Shown: positions 8,012 through 16,526, numbered from the stretch's first letter. The stretch is DNA of 64,000 bases from Solirubrobacteraceae bacterium (GCA_030447505.1 JAUJOT010000003.1:124001-188000), one strand, 5' to 3'. The notes: generated by a model from the sequence alone, not told the origin. Numbers and translations are program-made.

Positions 8012-8350
8012 ATGGCAAGCCAGCTGGTGGCCGAGAAGAACCGCGAGTGCCTGGATGCCTGCAACGACTGCGTCGCCGCCTGCGAAGCCTGCGCGCAGCA
8101 GTGCATCGAGGCCGCGCAGCAGGAGATGGTCAGCTGCGTCAAGCAGTGCCTGGATTGCGCGACGCTCTGCCAGGCGTGTGTGACGCTGCTGGGCCGCGAC
8201 TCGCAGTACCTGAGGCACGTGTGCCGGCTCGTCGCCGAGGCCTGCGATGCGTGCGCCGCGGAGTGCGAGAAGTTCGACGATGAGCTGATGCGCCAGTGCG
8301 CGCAAGTCTGCCAGCGCACCGCGCGGGCGTGCCGCGCGATGGCCGGCTAG
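8012..8350 (+). CDS. Four-helix-bundle copper storage-like protein (Csp family)
   Basis: 112 residues with 18 Cys, mostly as CxxxC and CxxC along amphipathic helices (for example CLDACNDCVAACEACAQQC). This is the pattern of Csp proteins, four-helix bundles whose cores are lined with Cys that hold many Cu(I) ions. There is no signal peptide, so it resembles cytosolic Csp3, not exported Csp1. The ATG at 8012 was chosen for the AAGGAG five bases upstream and because it lies after the metal-responsive promoter. It is the first gene of a likely operon with the ABC exporter. Confidence 0.9.
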   Translation: MASQLVAEKNRECLDACNDCVAACEACAQQCIEAAQQEMVSCVKQCLDCATLCQACVTLLGRDSQYLRHVCRLVAEACDACAAECEKFDDELMRQCAQVCQRTARACRAMAG

Positions 8351-8381
8351 CGCGAGAAGCAGCCAGGAGCATGCGGCAGCG

Positions 8382-9128
8382 ATGAGCGAGCTCGAACGCC
8401 AGAGCGCGGCGCTATGGGCGCAGGACGTCGAGAAGGTCTACGGCGACGCCACGCATGCGCTGCGCGGCTTCTCGCTGCAGATCCCCGCCGGCTGCTTCTT
8501 CGGGCTGCTGGGCCCGAACGGGTCGGGCAAGAGCACCCTGATCGGGATGATCTCCGGGCTCGTCCGGGCGCGGGCCGGTTTCATCTCGGTGTTCGGCTGC
8601 GACGTCGTCAACCAAGCCCCGCAGGCGCGGCTGCAGGTCGGCGTCGCCCCGCAGGACGTGCATCTTGATCGATTTCTGACGACGCGTGAGGTGCTCGAGT
8701 ACCACGGCCGGTACTTCGGGATGGCGCGGCTCGAGGCCGGGCGCCGCGCGGATGAGCTGTTGGACGCCTTTGACCTGACCGCCAAGGCGAACGCCAAGCC
8801 AAACCGGCTGTCGGGCGGGATGCGCCGGCGGCTGCTGATCGCGCGCGCGCTTGTCCACCGCCCGCGGCTGCTGATCCTCGACGAGCCGACGGCGGGCGTC
8901 GACCTCAGGCTGCGCCGCGAGCTGTGGTCCTACGTGCGATCGCTGCACCAAGAGCACGACACGACGGTTCTGCTGACGACGCACTACCTCGAAGAGGCCG
9001 AGGAGCTGTGCGAGCGCGTCGGCTTCATCCGCGACGGCGAGCTGATCGACCAGGGCGCCGTCTGCGAGCTCGTTGAGCGCTACGGCGGCGGCGACCTCGA
9101 AGACGCCTACACCGAGGCGATGCGCTGA
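8382..9128 (+). CDS. ABC transporter ATP-binding protein
   Basis: 248 residues with Walker A GPNGSGKST near residue 45, Q-loop VAPQD, signature LSGGMRRRL, Walker B RLLILDEPTAGVD and the switch His in TTHYLEEAE. This is the ATPase subunit of an ABC-2 type exporter of the drug/polysaccharide (DrrA/NodI-like) class. It lies 31 bp after the copper-storage gene and shares one base with the permease start (TGATG), so the pair works as one transporter. Linkage to the metal-responsive promoter suggests a metal-stress role, which is inference. Confidence 0.93.
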   Translation: MSELERQSAALWAQDVEKVYGDATHALRGFSLQIPAGCFFGLLGPNGSGKSTLIGMISGLVRARAGFISVFGCDVVNQAPQARLQVGVAPQDVHLDRFLTTREVLEYHGRYFGMARLEAGRRADELLDAFDLTAKANAKPNRLSGGMRRRLLIARALVHRPRLLILDEPTAGVDLRLRRELWSYVRSLHQEHDTTVLLTTHYLEEAEELCERVGFIRDGELIDQGAVCELVERYGGGDLEDAYTEAMR

Positions 9129-9922
9129 TGGCGGTCGCCGCGCCCGCCGCACGCGAGCTGCGCACGCTCCAGCGCCGCGCGATGTGGGCGCTGGCCAGCC
9201 GCGAGATGCGCCGCGTGCTGACGCTCTGGACGCAGACCCTGCTGCCGCCCGTGCTGACCGGCGTCGTCTTCTTGGCCGTCTTCGGCGGCGCGCTCGGCGA
9301 CCGCCTGCAGGTCGCCGAGATCGACTACCTGCGCTTCATCCTGCCCGGCCTGCTGGTCATGACCGTCGTCGCGGCGGCATTCTCGAACAACTCCACCAGC
9401 CTCTTTCAAGCAAAGAGCGAGGGCTACATCGAAGACGTCCTGAGCAGCCCGATGCGCCCCTGGCAGCTGCTGGTCGGCTACATGGCCGGCGGGCTGCTGC
9501 GCGCCTGGCTGGCCGCGCTCCTGCTGTGGCTTGTGGCGTGGCCGTTCGCCGGCGCCATCGAGTACCCGGCGGTCACGCTCGCCGCGCTCTTGCTGTGCGG
9601 GCTGATCTTCGCGGTGCTCGGCGTCATCACCGGGATGTGGGCCGACACCTTCGATCAGCACTCGTTGATCGCCAACGTGCTGATCACGCCGCTGGCGATG
9701 CTCGGCGCCGTGTTCTACTCCGTCGACCGGCTCCCCGAGCCGTGGGAGACGCTGACCTACTTCAACCCGATCTTCTATCTCGTCGACGCCACCAGATACG
9801 GCTACACCGGCCTGCAGGACAGCTCCTCGTGGGCGGCGCTGACCGTCGCCGCGCTGGTCGCCGCCGGCGTGTTCTCGCTTGCCGTCACGCTGCTTCGCCG
9901 CGGCTGGCGGCTGAAGGCCTGA
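9128..9922 (+). CDS. ABC-2 type transporter permease
   Basis: 264 residues with about six membrane helices. Family landmarks include an early soluble-to-membrane segment (TQTLLPPVLTGVVFLAVFGG), the central region LSSPMRPWQLLVGYMAGG and the conserved late motif FNPIFYLVDATRYGYTG. It pairs with the ATPase encoded immediately upstream. The exported substrate cannot be inferred from sequence. Confidence 0.92.
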   Translation: MAVAAPAARELRTLQRRAMWALASREMRRVLTLWTQTLLPPVLTGVVFLAVFGGALGDRLQVAEIDYLRFILPGLLVMTVVAAAFSNNSTSLFQAKSEGYIEDVLSSPMRPWQLLVGYMAGGLLRAWLAALLLWLVAWPFAGAIEYPAVTLAALLLCGLIFAVLGVITGMWADTFDQHSLIANVLITPLAMLGAVFYSVDRLPEPWETLTYFNPIFYLVDATRYGYTGLQDSSSWAALTVAALVAAGVFSLAVTLLRRGWRLKA

Positions 9923-9929
9923 CGCTGGC

Positions 9930-10502
9930 ATGCTGGCGACCTCGCATCTGTTCTGGTCGGCTCACGCCCGGCCGTCAGCGACACGCTGGTGGCTGCTCGG
10001 CGCGGTCGCGCCCGATCTGCCCGCGATCGCGCGTGCGGCCGCTCTGCGCGCGCGCGGCAGCCGGCTCGACGACGTGTGCGCACAGACATACCACCGCTCG
10101 CCCTGGCGCGAAGTTCAACTCAGCGCGCACAGCGTCCTTGCGCCGCTGGCACTGGCGGCACTCAGGCGTCGTGCGGCGCGCCAGCTCGCCGCCGGCTGGC
10201 TCGGGCATCTCGTCATCGACGCGCTCACCCACCATGACGACGCCTGGCCACCGCTGTGGCCACTCTCACAGCGGCGCTGGCGCTCACCGCTGTCTTACTG
10301 GCAACGCGAGCACCACGCCCGTCAGCTGCTGGCCGCCGAGCTGATCGCTGTCATCTTCGCCGCGCGCCGCACCCACTACCCGGCCCTCGGCCTGCTGGCC
10401 GCCGCCGCGACCGGCTACACGCTGAGAGGCACACTGCTTGACGAGCAGGGGCCGCTTGGGCTCGCCGCCGATCCGCTCGCGCGGCAGCGCGACTTGCGCT
10501 AG
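9930..10502 (+). CDS. Predicted metal-dependent hydrolase-like membrane protein (DUF457/YdjM-type)
   Basis: 190 residues. It has an early His in ATSHLFWSAH, a GAVAPDLP segment, and a conserved HLVIDALTHHDDAWPPLWPLS block followed by SYWQREHH. This His/Asp pattern is shared with membrane-bound hydrolase-like proteins of the DUF457/YdjM group, whose activity is unproved. It starts 7 bp after the permease and may be the last gene of the copper-storage/exporter operon. Confidence 0.6.
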   Translation: MLATSHLFWSAHARPSATRWWLLGAVAPDLPAIARAAALRARGSRLDDVCAQTYHRSPWREVQLSAHSVLAPLALAALRRRAARQLAAGWLGHLVIDALTHHDDAWPPLWPLSQRRWRSPLSYWQREHHARQLLAAELIAVIFAARRTHYPALGLLAAAATGYTLRGTLLDEQGPLGLAADPLARQRDLR

Positions 10503-10579
10503 GCGGCCGTCGAGCTCGGCCACCAGCACTCGACCTGCGCGAGATGCCTCATGGGCTGCTCGGCGAGCAGGGGGCGCTG

Positions 10580-11020
10580 CTAGCTCGCGCGGCGTCGGCG
10601 ACCGACGGCGAGTGCCAGTCCGGCGACCATGATTGTCGCCACCGCCAGCGCCACCACCCACGGCCCGTTGCGCGCGCGGCTGGACTCTGGCTCGACGACA
10701 GCGGACGCCGGCGCGGCTGGCGCCGTGCTCCGCAGCGACGCGCGGTAGTACGTCACTCGGTGCAGCGCGGCGATCACGTCCGCGGGCGTGGCCTGGTCGT
10801 CTTGCAGCGTCACGCGCGCCAACCGCGAGTCGCGGTCGGCGTCGACGTCGACGACGCCGTCGACGGTTGCCACGACGCGCTCGACCGTCGCCTCGCAGTT
10901 CCCGCACACCATCCCCTCGACTTCCAAGACGACCGTCCTCGTCACCGCCGACGCGGGCACCGGAACCAACGCCAGCGCGACCAGCGCCAGCAGACAGATG
11001 AGAGCCGGGCGCAGTCTCAT
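10580..11020 (-). CDS. Exported, membrane-anchored HMA-domain protein (MerP-like)
   Basis: 146 residues. A signal peptide (LICLLALVALALVPVPASA) is followed by one HMA domain with CxxC in EGMVCGNCEATVE, a Pro/Ala linker and a C-terminal membrane helix (VVALAVATIMVAGLALAVG) with a basic tail. The metal-binding domain should face the outside of the membrane, like periplasmic MerP. Its start overlaps the end of the HMA-CcdA gene by 4 bp, so the two form an operon. It could bind extracellular Cu or Hg and pass it to the partner membrane protein. Confidence 0.85.
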   Translation of the reverse strand: MRLRPALICLLALVALALVPVPASAVTRTVVLEVEGMVCGNCEATVERVVATVDGVVDVDADRDSRLARVTLQDDQATPADVIAALHRVTYYRASLRSTAPAAPASAVVEPESSRARNGPWVVALAVATIMVAGLALAVGRRRRAS

Positions 11021-12114
11021 CCCAGCAGCGCTGAAAATCCGCCGGCGGCCAGGAACCGCCCGACGAAGTACGCGGCGGCGAGCACCAGCAGCACGCCGAC
11101 CGCGACTTCGGCGCGGCGCACAAGCCGAGTCGCAGTCAGCATCCGCTCAAAGACGCCGGTGAAGGTCCCGAGGACCGCCAGCGGAATGCCACGCCCGAGC
11201 GCGAACGCTCCCATCAGAGCCGCGCCGTAGAAGACGTTTCCCGCGGTCGCCGCGCCGACCGCCACCGGCAGCAGCAGCGGCGTACAGCCCGGGCACGCCA
11301 TCAAACCGAACGGCACACCGACCATGAACGCCCCGCCCGTCGTGCCGCCCGCGCCCACCCGCGGCGCGAACGCCGGCAACCGCGGACGCCACAAGCGCAG
11401 ATTGACCGCCGCCATCGCCAAAAGCACGACTGCCGCCACGAAGTACCAGACCGCGAGCCGTGAGCTGATGAACCCGATCGCCTCCGTGCCGACGAGCGCG
11501 AACGCCGCACCGAGCGCGACATCGACGACCACGACACCGGCGACGAACGCGACCGAGAGACGCAGCGCCCTCGCACGCGTCGTCGCGCCCGCCCCGGTCA
11601 CGCAGCCCATGACCGCCGGCGCCATCGCATAACTCGGGGGAGCGAACGCCACCAACAGCCCCAGCCCGAACGCAACCGGCAACCCGATCAGGGCCGCACC
11701 CCGCATGCTGTCGCTCATAGCCGCCAGCGCGCCCGACGAGAACAACGCGTCCGAACCGACCTGAAACAGCAGCACGCCGAGGAGGAACACCAACACGCCG
11801 GCCAACACCAGACCGACCGGCGACGGCCCTCCTCGCTGCGCCTGCTCGCCGATCCGGTAGCCGAGACGCTCAATCCGGCGCTGCGCCTCGGCGTCATCGA
11901 CCGCCGAGCCGGTGAGGCGAACCTCGCCGGCCTCGACATCGACGTCGACCTCACGCACGCCCGGCACCTCGCCGAGCGCGAGCTGCACCGTCTTCGCGCA
12001 GCCGTCGCACGTCATCCCTTCAACCCGCAGGCAGACCTTCGCGTCGGCGTCGGCAAGCGTTGTCCGCAACGCCGTCGCGCCCGACCTGCGCGCGTCTTCG
12101 CTCGCCGTCTTCAC
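11017..12114 (-). CDS. HMA domain fused to a DsbD/CcdA (SafE-like) membrane protein
   Basis: About 365 residues from the GTG at 12114. An N-terminal HMA domain (EGMTCDGCAKTV) is followed by about eight membrane helices of the DsbD/CcdA or SafE type, with a Pro/Cys motif in LMACPGCTPLLLPV. Such fusions occur near metal-resistance and cytochrome-assembly genes and may move metal or reducing power through the membrane. An in-frame ATG at 12264 exists, but the added 50 residues read poorly and would contain the promoter-like sequence at 12125-12155. The GTG lies just after that promoter's -10 box, which would give a nearly leaderless mRNA. Confidence 0.82.
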   Translation of the reverse strand: MKTASEDARRSGATALRTTLADADAKVCLRVEGMTCDGCAKTVQLALGEVPGVREVDVDVEAGEVRLTGSAVDDAEAQRRIERLGYRIGEQAQRGGPSPVGLVLAGVLVFLLGVLLFQVGSDALFSSGALAAMSDSMRGAALIGLPVAFGLGLLVAFAPPSYAMAPAVMGCVTGAGATTRARALRLSVAFVAGVVVVDVALGAAFALVGTEAIGFISSRLAVWYFVAAVVLLAMAAVNLRLWRPRLPAFAPRVGAGGTTGGAFMVGVPFGLMACPGCTPLLLPVAVGAATAGNVFYGAALMGAFALGRGIPLAVLGTFTGVFERMLTATRLVRRAEVAVGVLLVLAAAYFVGRFLAAGGFSALLG

Positions 12115-12124
12115 GATCGGCCGC

Positions 12125-12155
12125 ACGGTAAGCCATGCCGCGACTGGAAGGTCAA
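12125..12155 (-). promoter_or_regulatory. Third, degenerate MerR-type promoter
   Basis: On the minus strand there is TTGACC at 12155-12150, a 19-bp spacer and TACCGT at 12130-12125. The first 11 bases (TTGACCTTCCA) match the two CueR-type promoters in this window, but the downstream half-site TGGAA is not at the right spacing. It may be a weaker or altered target of the same regulator. Confidence 0.55.
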
Positions 12156-12359
12156 CGACAACCCACGCGCCGCGAGCACCGGGCGGCCCTGGGCAGGTCT
12201 CCGCTCGGAGATGCCGCCGGATGCCGCGCAGACGCTCAAGACGACTCGGCGTCAGTGGCGACAAACACTAAGAGTTGGATTTCGCGCCGGTGATGGCGCT
12301 ACCCGGGCCACTGAGCTTCCGAGATCAACGGCGGACTCCCAAGGGTTGGTGGTTTGGGG

Positions 12360-12379
12360 TATCAGCCTGGGGTGATAAC
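12360..12379 (+). promoter_or_regulatory. Operator and -10 box of the mer operon
   Basis: An inverted repeat TATCA (12360-12364) n8 TGATA (12373-12377) overlaps a -10-like GATAAC (12374-12379). ArsR/SmtB-type repressors bind such imperfect 12-2-12-like dyads over the promoter. The GTG start of the regulator at 12389 is nine bases beyond the -10 box, compatible with a leaderless transcript. No clear -35 box is present. Confidence 0.5.
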
Positions 12380-12388
12380 GTGTGCATT

Positions 12389-12763
12389 GTGTCGCGTCCG
12401 TCGTTGGAGATGCCGTTTGTGCTGCCCGCGCAGCCGGCTGAGGCTGATCTTGTCGCGAAGTACTTCAAGGTGCTGGCGGACGCGACGCGGGTGCGGGTCT
12501 TGGAGCTGCTTGATGAGCATGGCGAGCTGACTGTTGGCGAGCTCGTACGGCGCCTGGAGCAGCCCCAGCCGAAGGTGTCCAATCACCTTGCGTGTCTGCG
12601 CTGGTGCGGCTTCGTCGCGCGTGAGCGCCGGCATCCGAACGTCTTTTATCGCGTCGTCGACGAGCGCGCGCTTGAGCTGTTGGGGCTCGCCCGTGCGGTT
12701 CTCGCCGACAACGCCGAGCATGTCGCTTCGTGCGAGCGCGTCAACGAGGACGGGAGCTGCTGA
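12389..12763 (+). CDS. merR: ArsR/SmtB-family metal-sensing repressor of the mer operon
   Basis: 124 residues from GTG 12389, a winged-helix ArsR-type protein (YFKVLADATRVRVLELL, then QPKVSNHLACLRWCGFV). Cys in HLACLRWCGF occupy the place used by the Cd/Pb sensor CmtR in its recognition helix, and two more Cys lie at the C-terminus (ASCERVNEDGSC). Actinobacterial mer operons are known to use an ArsR-fold repressor instead of classical MerR, which fits here. The stop overlaps the next start (TGATG). The sensed metal is inferred from merA and merB downstream; the symbol follows actinobacterial usage. Confidence 0.82.
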   Translation: MSRPSLEMPFVLPAQPAEADLVAKYFKVLADATRVRVLELLDEHGELTVGELVRRLEQPQPKVSNHLACLRWCGFVARERRHPNVFYRVVDERALELLGLARAVLADNAEHVASCERVNEDGSC

Positions 12764-13017
12764 TGGTCGAGAAGCCGAGGGGGCGCGGAAGCGGACCGGC
12801 GCTGGGCGTTGGTGGGCTGGTGATGGTGGTCTGCTGCGGCGGCCATCTGCTCGTGCTGGCCGGGCTCGGTGGCTTGGCCGTCGGGACGGTCGTCGGGGTA
12901 CTTGGCGGCGTGCTCGCCGCGATGCTGCTGATCGCCGTCGTCGTAGTGATGCGCCGGCGGCGGCCAACGGCTGGGTGCGATGCGCGTCACGGGCGGGTGG
13001 TGGCTGATGAGCGTTGA
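12763..13017 (+). CDS. Small CC-motif membrane protein, MerF-like mercury transporter
   Basis: 84 residues with two membrane helices. The first holds a vicinal Cys pair (MVVCCGGHLLVLAGLGGL), the second ends in a basic RRRR stretch, and a single Cys (AGCDARHG) follows. MerF and MerT carry Hg(II) inward through a CC pair in helix 1 and cytosolic Cys after the last helix, so the layout fits, although the second Cys pair is reduced to one. It lies between the regulator and merA with overlaps of 1 and 11 bp. Confidence 0.62.
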   Translation: MVEKPRGRGSGPALGVGGLVMVVCCGGHLLVLAGLGGLAVGTVVGVLGGVLAAMLLIAVVVVMRRRRPTAGCDARHGRVVADER

Positions 13018-14623
13018 GCTGCAGATCGCGGGCATGACGTGTGCGGCGTGTGCGCAGCATGTCGAGCAGGCGCTGAGGCATGCGGGGGCGCGCGACGTGC
13101 GTGTGGACTGGCAGCTGGGCCGCGCGACCGTCGACCCCTATGGCGTGCCGAACGGCGAGCTTGTTCGCGCGCTCGATGACACCAATTATCGCGTGCAGCG
13201 CATCGTCGAGGCAGCGCGCGATGACGCGATCGACTCGGCCGGCTATGACTACGACCTGGCGATTGTCGGCTCCGGTGGCGCTGCGTTCGCGGCGGCGATC
13301 GCTGCGCGACGCCGCGACCTGCGCGTGTTGATGGTCGAGCGCGGCGTCGTTGGCGGAACGTGTGTGAACGTCGGGTGCATTCCCTCCAAGGCGCTGCTGG
13401 CCGCGGCCGAGTCACGTCGCCGTGCCATCGACGGTCGCTTTGCTGGCATCAGCACCGACGCCGGCCCAGTAGATATGGGCGCGCTCGTTGCGGCCAAGGA
13501 TGACCTGGTCGGCGAGCTGCGCCAGAGCAAGTACCTCGAGCTGGCCGACGAGTACGGCTTTGAGCTGCTTGACGGCAACGCGCGGTTTGTGGCCGGCCCG
13601 GCGCTGGATGTTGACGGCCGGCGCGTCGAGGCGGCGCACTACCTCGTCGCCAGCGGCGCCGAGCCGCACGTGCCCGACATCCCGGGCATACACGCCAGCG
13701 GGTATCTGACGTCGACGACGGCGATGGAGCTCACGTCGCTGCCGGAGTCACTGCTGGTGATCGGCGGCGGCTACGTGGCTATGGAGCAGGCACAGCTGTT
13801 CGCGCATCTCGGCACGCGTGTGACGATGCTCGTGCGCTCCCAACTGGCGCGCGGCGAGGAGCCCGAGGTCGCCGCCGTCGTGCGCGACGCATTTGAGGCC
13901 GAGGGCATCGCGGTGCACGAGGACATCACGCCCGACGAGGTGCGCCGCGACGGCGACGACGTCGTCGTGCTCGCGGCCGGCCAAGAGTTCCGCGCGCGCC
14001 AGCTGCTGCTGGCCACGGGCCGCTCGCCCCGGACCGACGGGCTAGGCCTGCGGGAGGTCGGCGTCGAGCTCGGCGCCCGCGGTGAAGTCACAGTCGACGC
14101 CGAGTTGCGCACGAGCAACCCGCGCGTGTGGGCGGCCGGTGACGTCACCGGCCACCCGCAGTTCGTGTACGTCGCGGCCAAGCACGGCGGTCTCGTCGTC
14201 GAAAACGCGTTTGATCGCGCGGGCCGGCGCATCGACTACGCGGCGCTGCCGCGGATCACCTTCATCAACCCGACGATCGCCGCCGCTGGTCTCAGCGAAG
14301 CCGACGCCCGGCAGCTGGGCATCGAGTGCGAGTGCCGGGTGCTTGAGCTCGAGCATGTCCCGCGCGCGATCGTCAGTCGCAACACGCGCGGCCTGGTCAA
14401 GCTCGTCGCCGAGCGCGAAGGCGGCCGCATCATCGGCGTGCACATCGTCGGCGACGGCGCCGGCGACGTCATCCTCGCCGCCAGCCTCGCGATCCAGACC
14501 GCGATGACCGTCGAGCAGCTCGCCAGCGGCTGGAACCCCTATCTGACGCTCGGCGAAGGTCTCTACCTCGCCGCGCAGTCCTTTCACCGCGATCCCAGCA
14601 AGCTGTCGTGCTGCGCGGCCTGA
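13007..14623 (+). CDS. merA: Mercuric reductase
   Basis: 538 residues. An N-terminal HMA domain (GMTCAACAQHVE, C12/C15) is followed by the FAD site (DLAIVGSGGAAFAAAI), redox pair GTCVNVGCIPSK, the NADPH site (LLVIGGGYVAMEQAQLF), the second FAD motif (VWAAGDVTG) and the C-terminal Cys pair SCCAA. All Cys needed to reduce Hg(II) to Hg(0) in the cytosol are present. The ATG at 13007 was chosen because it keeps the full HMA domain and overlaps the preceding gene by 11 bp. Confidence 0.95.
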   Translation: MSVELQIAGMTCAACAQHVEQALRHAGARDVRVDWQLGRATVDPYGVPNGELVRALDDTNYRVQRIVEAARDDAIDSAGYDYDLAIVGSGGAAFAAAIAARRRDLRVLMVERGVVGGTCVNVGCIPSKALLAAAESRRRAIDGRFAGISTDAGPVDMGALVAAKDDLVGELRQSKYLELADEYGFELLDGNARFVAGPALDVDGRRVEAAHYLVASGAEPHVPDIPGIHASGYLTSTTAMELTSLPESLLVIGGGYVAMEQAQLFAHLGTRVTMLVRSQLARGEEPEVAAVVRDAFEAEGIAVHEDITPDEVRRDGDDVVVLAAGQEFRARQLLLATGRSPRTDGLGLREVGVELGARGEVTVDAELRTSNPRVWAAGDVTGHPQFVYVAAKHGGLVVENAFDRAGRRIDYAALPRITFINPTIAAAGLSEADARQLGIECECRVLELEHVPRAIVSRNTRGLVKLVAEREGGRIIGVHIVGDGAGDVILAASLAIQTAMTVEQLASGWNPYLTLGEGLYLAAQSFHRDPSKLSCCAA

Positions 14624-14636
14624 CAGGAGGCACTGC

Positions 14637-15107
14637 ATGCAGAAGCTGATCGGAAGCGCCCTAGCCGGACTGGGCGCCACGCTGTTCATGGAGCACGCCT
14701 CAACGTGGCTGTACAACCGCCAAGACGAGCAGTCGCGAGAACGTGAAGAGCAGCTGCGCAGCGAGATGCCGACCACCACGCTTGTGCGCAAGACCGCCGC
14801 GCTCGCCGACACCCAACTCGACGACGAGCGCGCGCAGCAGCTCGGGATGCTCGCGCACTACGCCTTCGGTGCCGCCGGCGGACCCGCCGCGCTGGTGCTC
14901 AAGCGCAGCGGGCTCAGCCCGCTGAAGGCCGCACTCGGTGTGGCGACCGCGATGGAACTGGTCGTCGACGAGGCCATGAACACGCTGTTCGGGCTGACGG
15001 CACCGCCCGCTGAGTGGCCGTGGCAGGCGCACGCGCGCGGCATCGCCGCACATGCCGTGTACGGCGTCGCTCTGGGTCTGCTGCTTAGCGCCGGCGAAGA
15101 CGACTGA
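14637..15107 (+). CDS. Membrane-associated protein of a mer operon (DUF1440/YagU-like)
   Basis: 156 residues starting 13 bases after merA with ribosome site GGAGG. It has an N-terminal helix (SALAGLGATLFMEHASTWLY), a charged region, a Gly/Ala-rich helix (HYAFGAAGGPAALVL), and another with conserved acids (MELVVDEAMNTLFGL). The layout resembles the YagU/DUF1440 group of inner-membrane proteins, with low certainty. Its stop overlaps the next gene by one base. Role in mercury handling unknown. Confidence 0.55.
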   Translation: MQKLIGSALAGLGATLFMEHASTWLYNRQDEQSREREEQLRSEMPTTTLVRKTAALADTQLDDERAQQLGMLAHYAFGAAGGPAALVLKRSGLSPLKAALGVATAMELVVDEAMNTLFGLTAPPAEWPWQAHARGIAAHAVYGVALGLLLSAGEDD

Positions 15108-16453
15108 TGGACGAGCGCTATGACGCCGTCGTGCTTGGCAGCGGACCGGCCGGCGAGGTCGCCGTCTCGCGGCTGGCCGACCAGGGCCTGCGCGTCGCGC
15201 TCGTCGAGCGCGAGCTGGTCGGCGGCGAATGCGCCTATTGGGCGTGCATTCCCTCAAAGACGCTGCTGCGCCCACCCGAGACGCGGGCTCAGGCCAGGCG
15301 CGCCGCCGGCGTGCAGGAACCCCAGCAGCGCTGGGCTGAGGTCGCCAAGTACCGCGACTACATGATCCGCGACCTCGACGACGGCGCACAGGTCGACAGC
15401 TATGAGCAGCAGGGCGTCACGGTCATCAAGGCGGCCGGACGCATCTGCGGTGCCGGCCGCGTCGAGGTCGACGGCCGCGTCCTTGAGACCGAGCGGATCG
15501 TGATCGCTACCGGCAGCGACGCGATGATCCCGCCGATCGACGGCCTGGAGGAGGTCGGCTACTGGACTAACCGCGAGGCGACGACCGTTCAGCAGATCCC
15601 CGACAGCGTCCTGATCCTCGGCGGCGGCCCGGTGGGGGTCGAGCTCGCCCAGTTCTTTGCGCGCTTCGGCGCGCACGTGACGATCGTGCAGTCCGCCGAC
15701 CGCCTCGTCGACCGCGAGGACCCGCGCGTCGGTCAACTCATCGCCGACCATCTGCGCGAAGAGGGCATCGACATCCGGCTCGGCGCCACGGCGGTCGCCG
15801 CGCAACGCCGCGACGGCCGGCGCGTGCTCGTGCTCGAGGACGGCGAAGAGCTCGCCGCCCAGGAACTGCTGATCGCCACCGGCCGCCGCCCGCGGATCAA
15901 CGGCATCGGACTGGAGTCGCTGGGCATCCAACCTGACCCGAAGGGCATCGCGATCGACGAACGCTGTCGCGCCGGCGACGGCGTCTGGGCGATCGGCGAC
16001 GTCACCGGCGTCATGGCGTTCACGCACGTCGGCATGTACCAAGGCCGCATCGCCTGCGCCGACATCGCCGGGCACCCCGCCAAAGCCGACTACACCGCGA
16101 TCCCGCGCGTCGTGTTCTCCGACCCCGAGATCGCCGCCGTCGGGCTAACCGAGCAGCAGGCCCGCGACCGCGGGATCGACATCGCCACAAGCCACATCAG
16201 CCTGGCCGCCTCGATCGCGCGCCCGTGGACATATGAGCAAGACCCACGCGGCGACCTCGGCCTGCTCGCCGACCGCACCCAACGGGTGCTCATCGGCGCA
16301 TGGGCAGTGGCGCCCTTGGCGGGCGAGTGGATCCACCAGGCGGCGCTGGCGATCAAGACCCAGACATCGATCGACGTGCTGCGCGACACCGTCGCGCAGT
16401 TTCCCACCTTCAGCGAGGCCTACCTCAAGGGCGTCGAGGCGCTCGAATTGTGA
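15107..16453 (+). CDS. MerA-like FAD/NAD(P)-dependent disulfide oxidoreductase
   Basis: 448 residues without an HMA domain. FAD motif AVVLGSGPAGEVAVSRL, redox pair in GGECAYWACIPSKTLLRP, NAD(P) motif VLILGGGPVGVELAQFF and second FAD motif GVWAIGDVTG are all intact. The C-terminus lacks MerA's terminal Cys pair. It resembles the actinobacterial MerA-like/lipoamide-dehydrogenase-like group. In this operon it could recycle a thiol cofactor such as mycothiol-type disulfides, but this is inference. Confidence 0.88.
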   Translation: MDERYDAVVLGSGPAGEVAVSRLADQGLRVALVERELVGGECAYWACIPSKTLLRPPETRAQARRAAGVQEPQQRWAEVAKYRDYMIRDLDDGAQVDSYEQQGVTVIKAAGRICGAGRVEVDGRVLETERIVIATGSDAMIPPIDGLEEVGYWTNREATTVQQIPDSVLILGGGPVGVELAQFFARFGAHVTIVQSADRLVDREDPRVGQLIADHLREEGIDIRLGATAVAAQRRDGRRVLVLEDGEELAAQELLIATGRRPRINGIGLESLGIQPDPKGIAIDERCRAGDGVWAIGDVTGVMAFTHVGMYQGRIACADIAGHPAKADYTAIPRVVFSDPEIAAVGLTEQQARDRGIDIATSHISLAASIARPWTYEQDPRGDLGLLADRTQRVLIGAWAVAPLAGEWIHQAALAIKTQTSIDVLRDTVAQFPTFSEAYLKGVEALEL

Positions 16454-16526
16454 GCCTCCATCAGCGCCGCCCCCCGCGGCGCATCCCTCACGTAACGCAA
16501 CGCAGCATGCGCCAACCACCCGAGCG

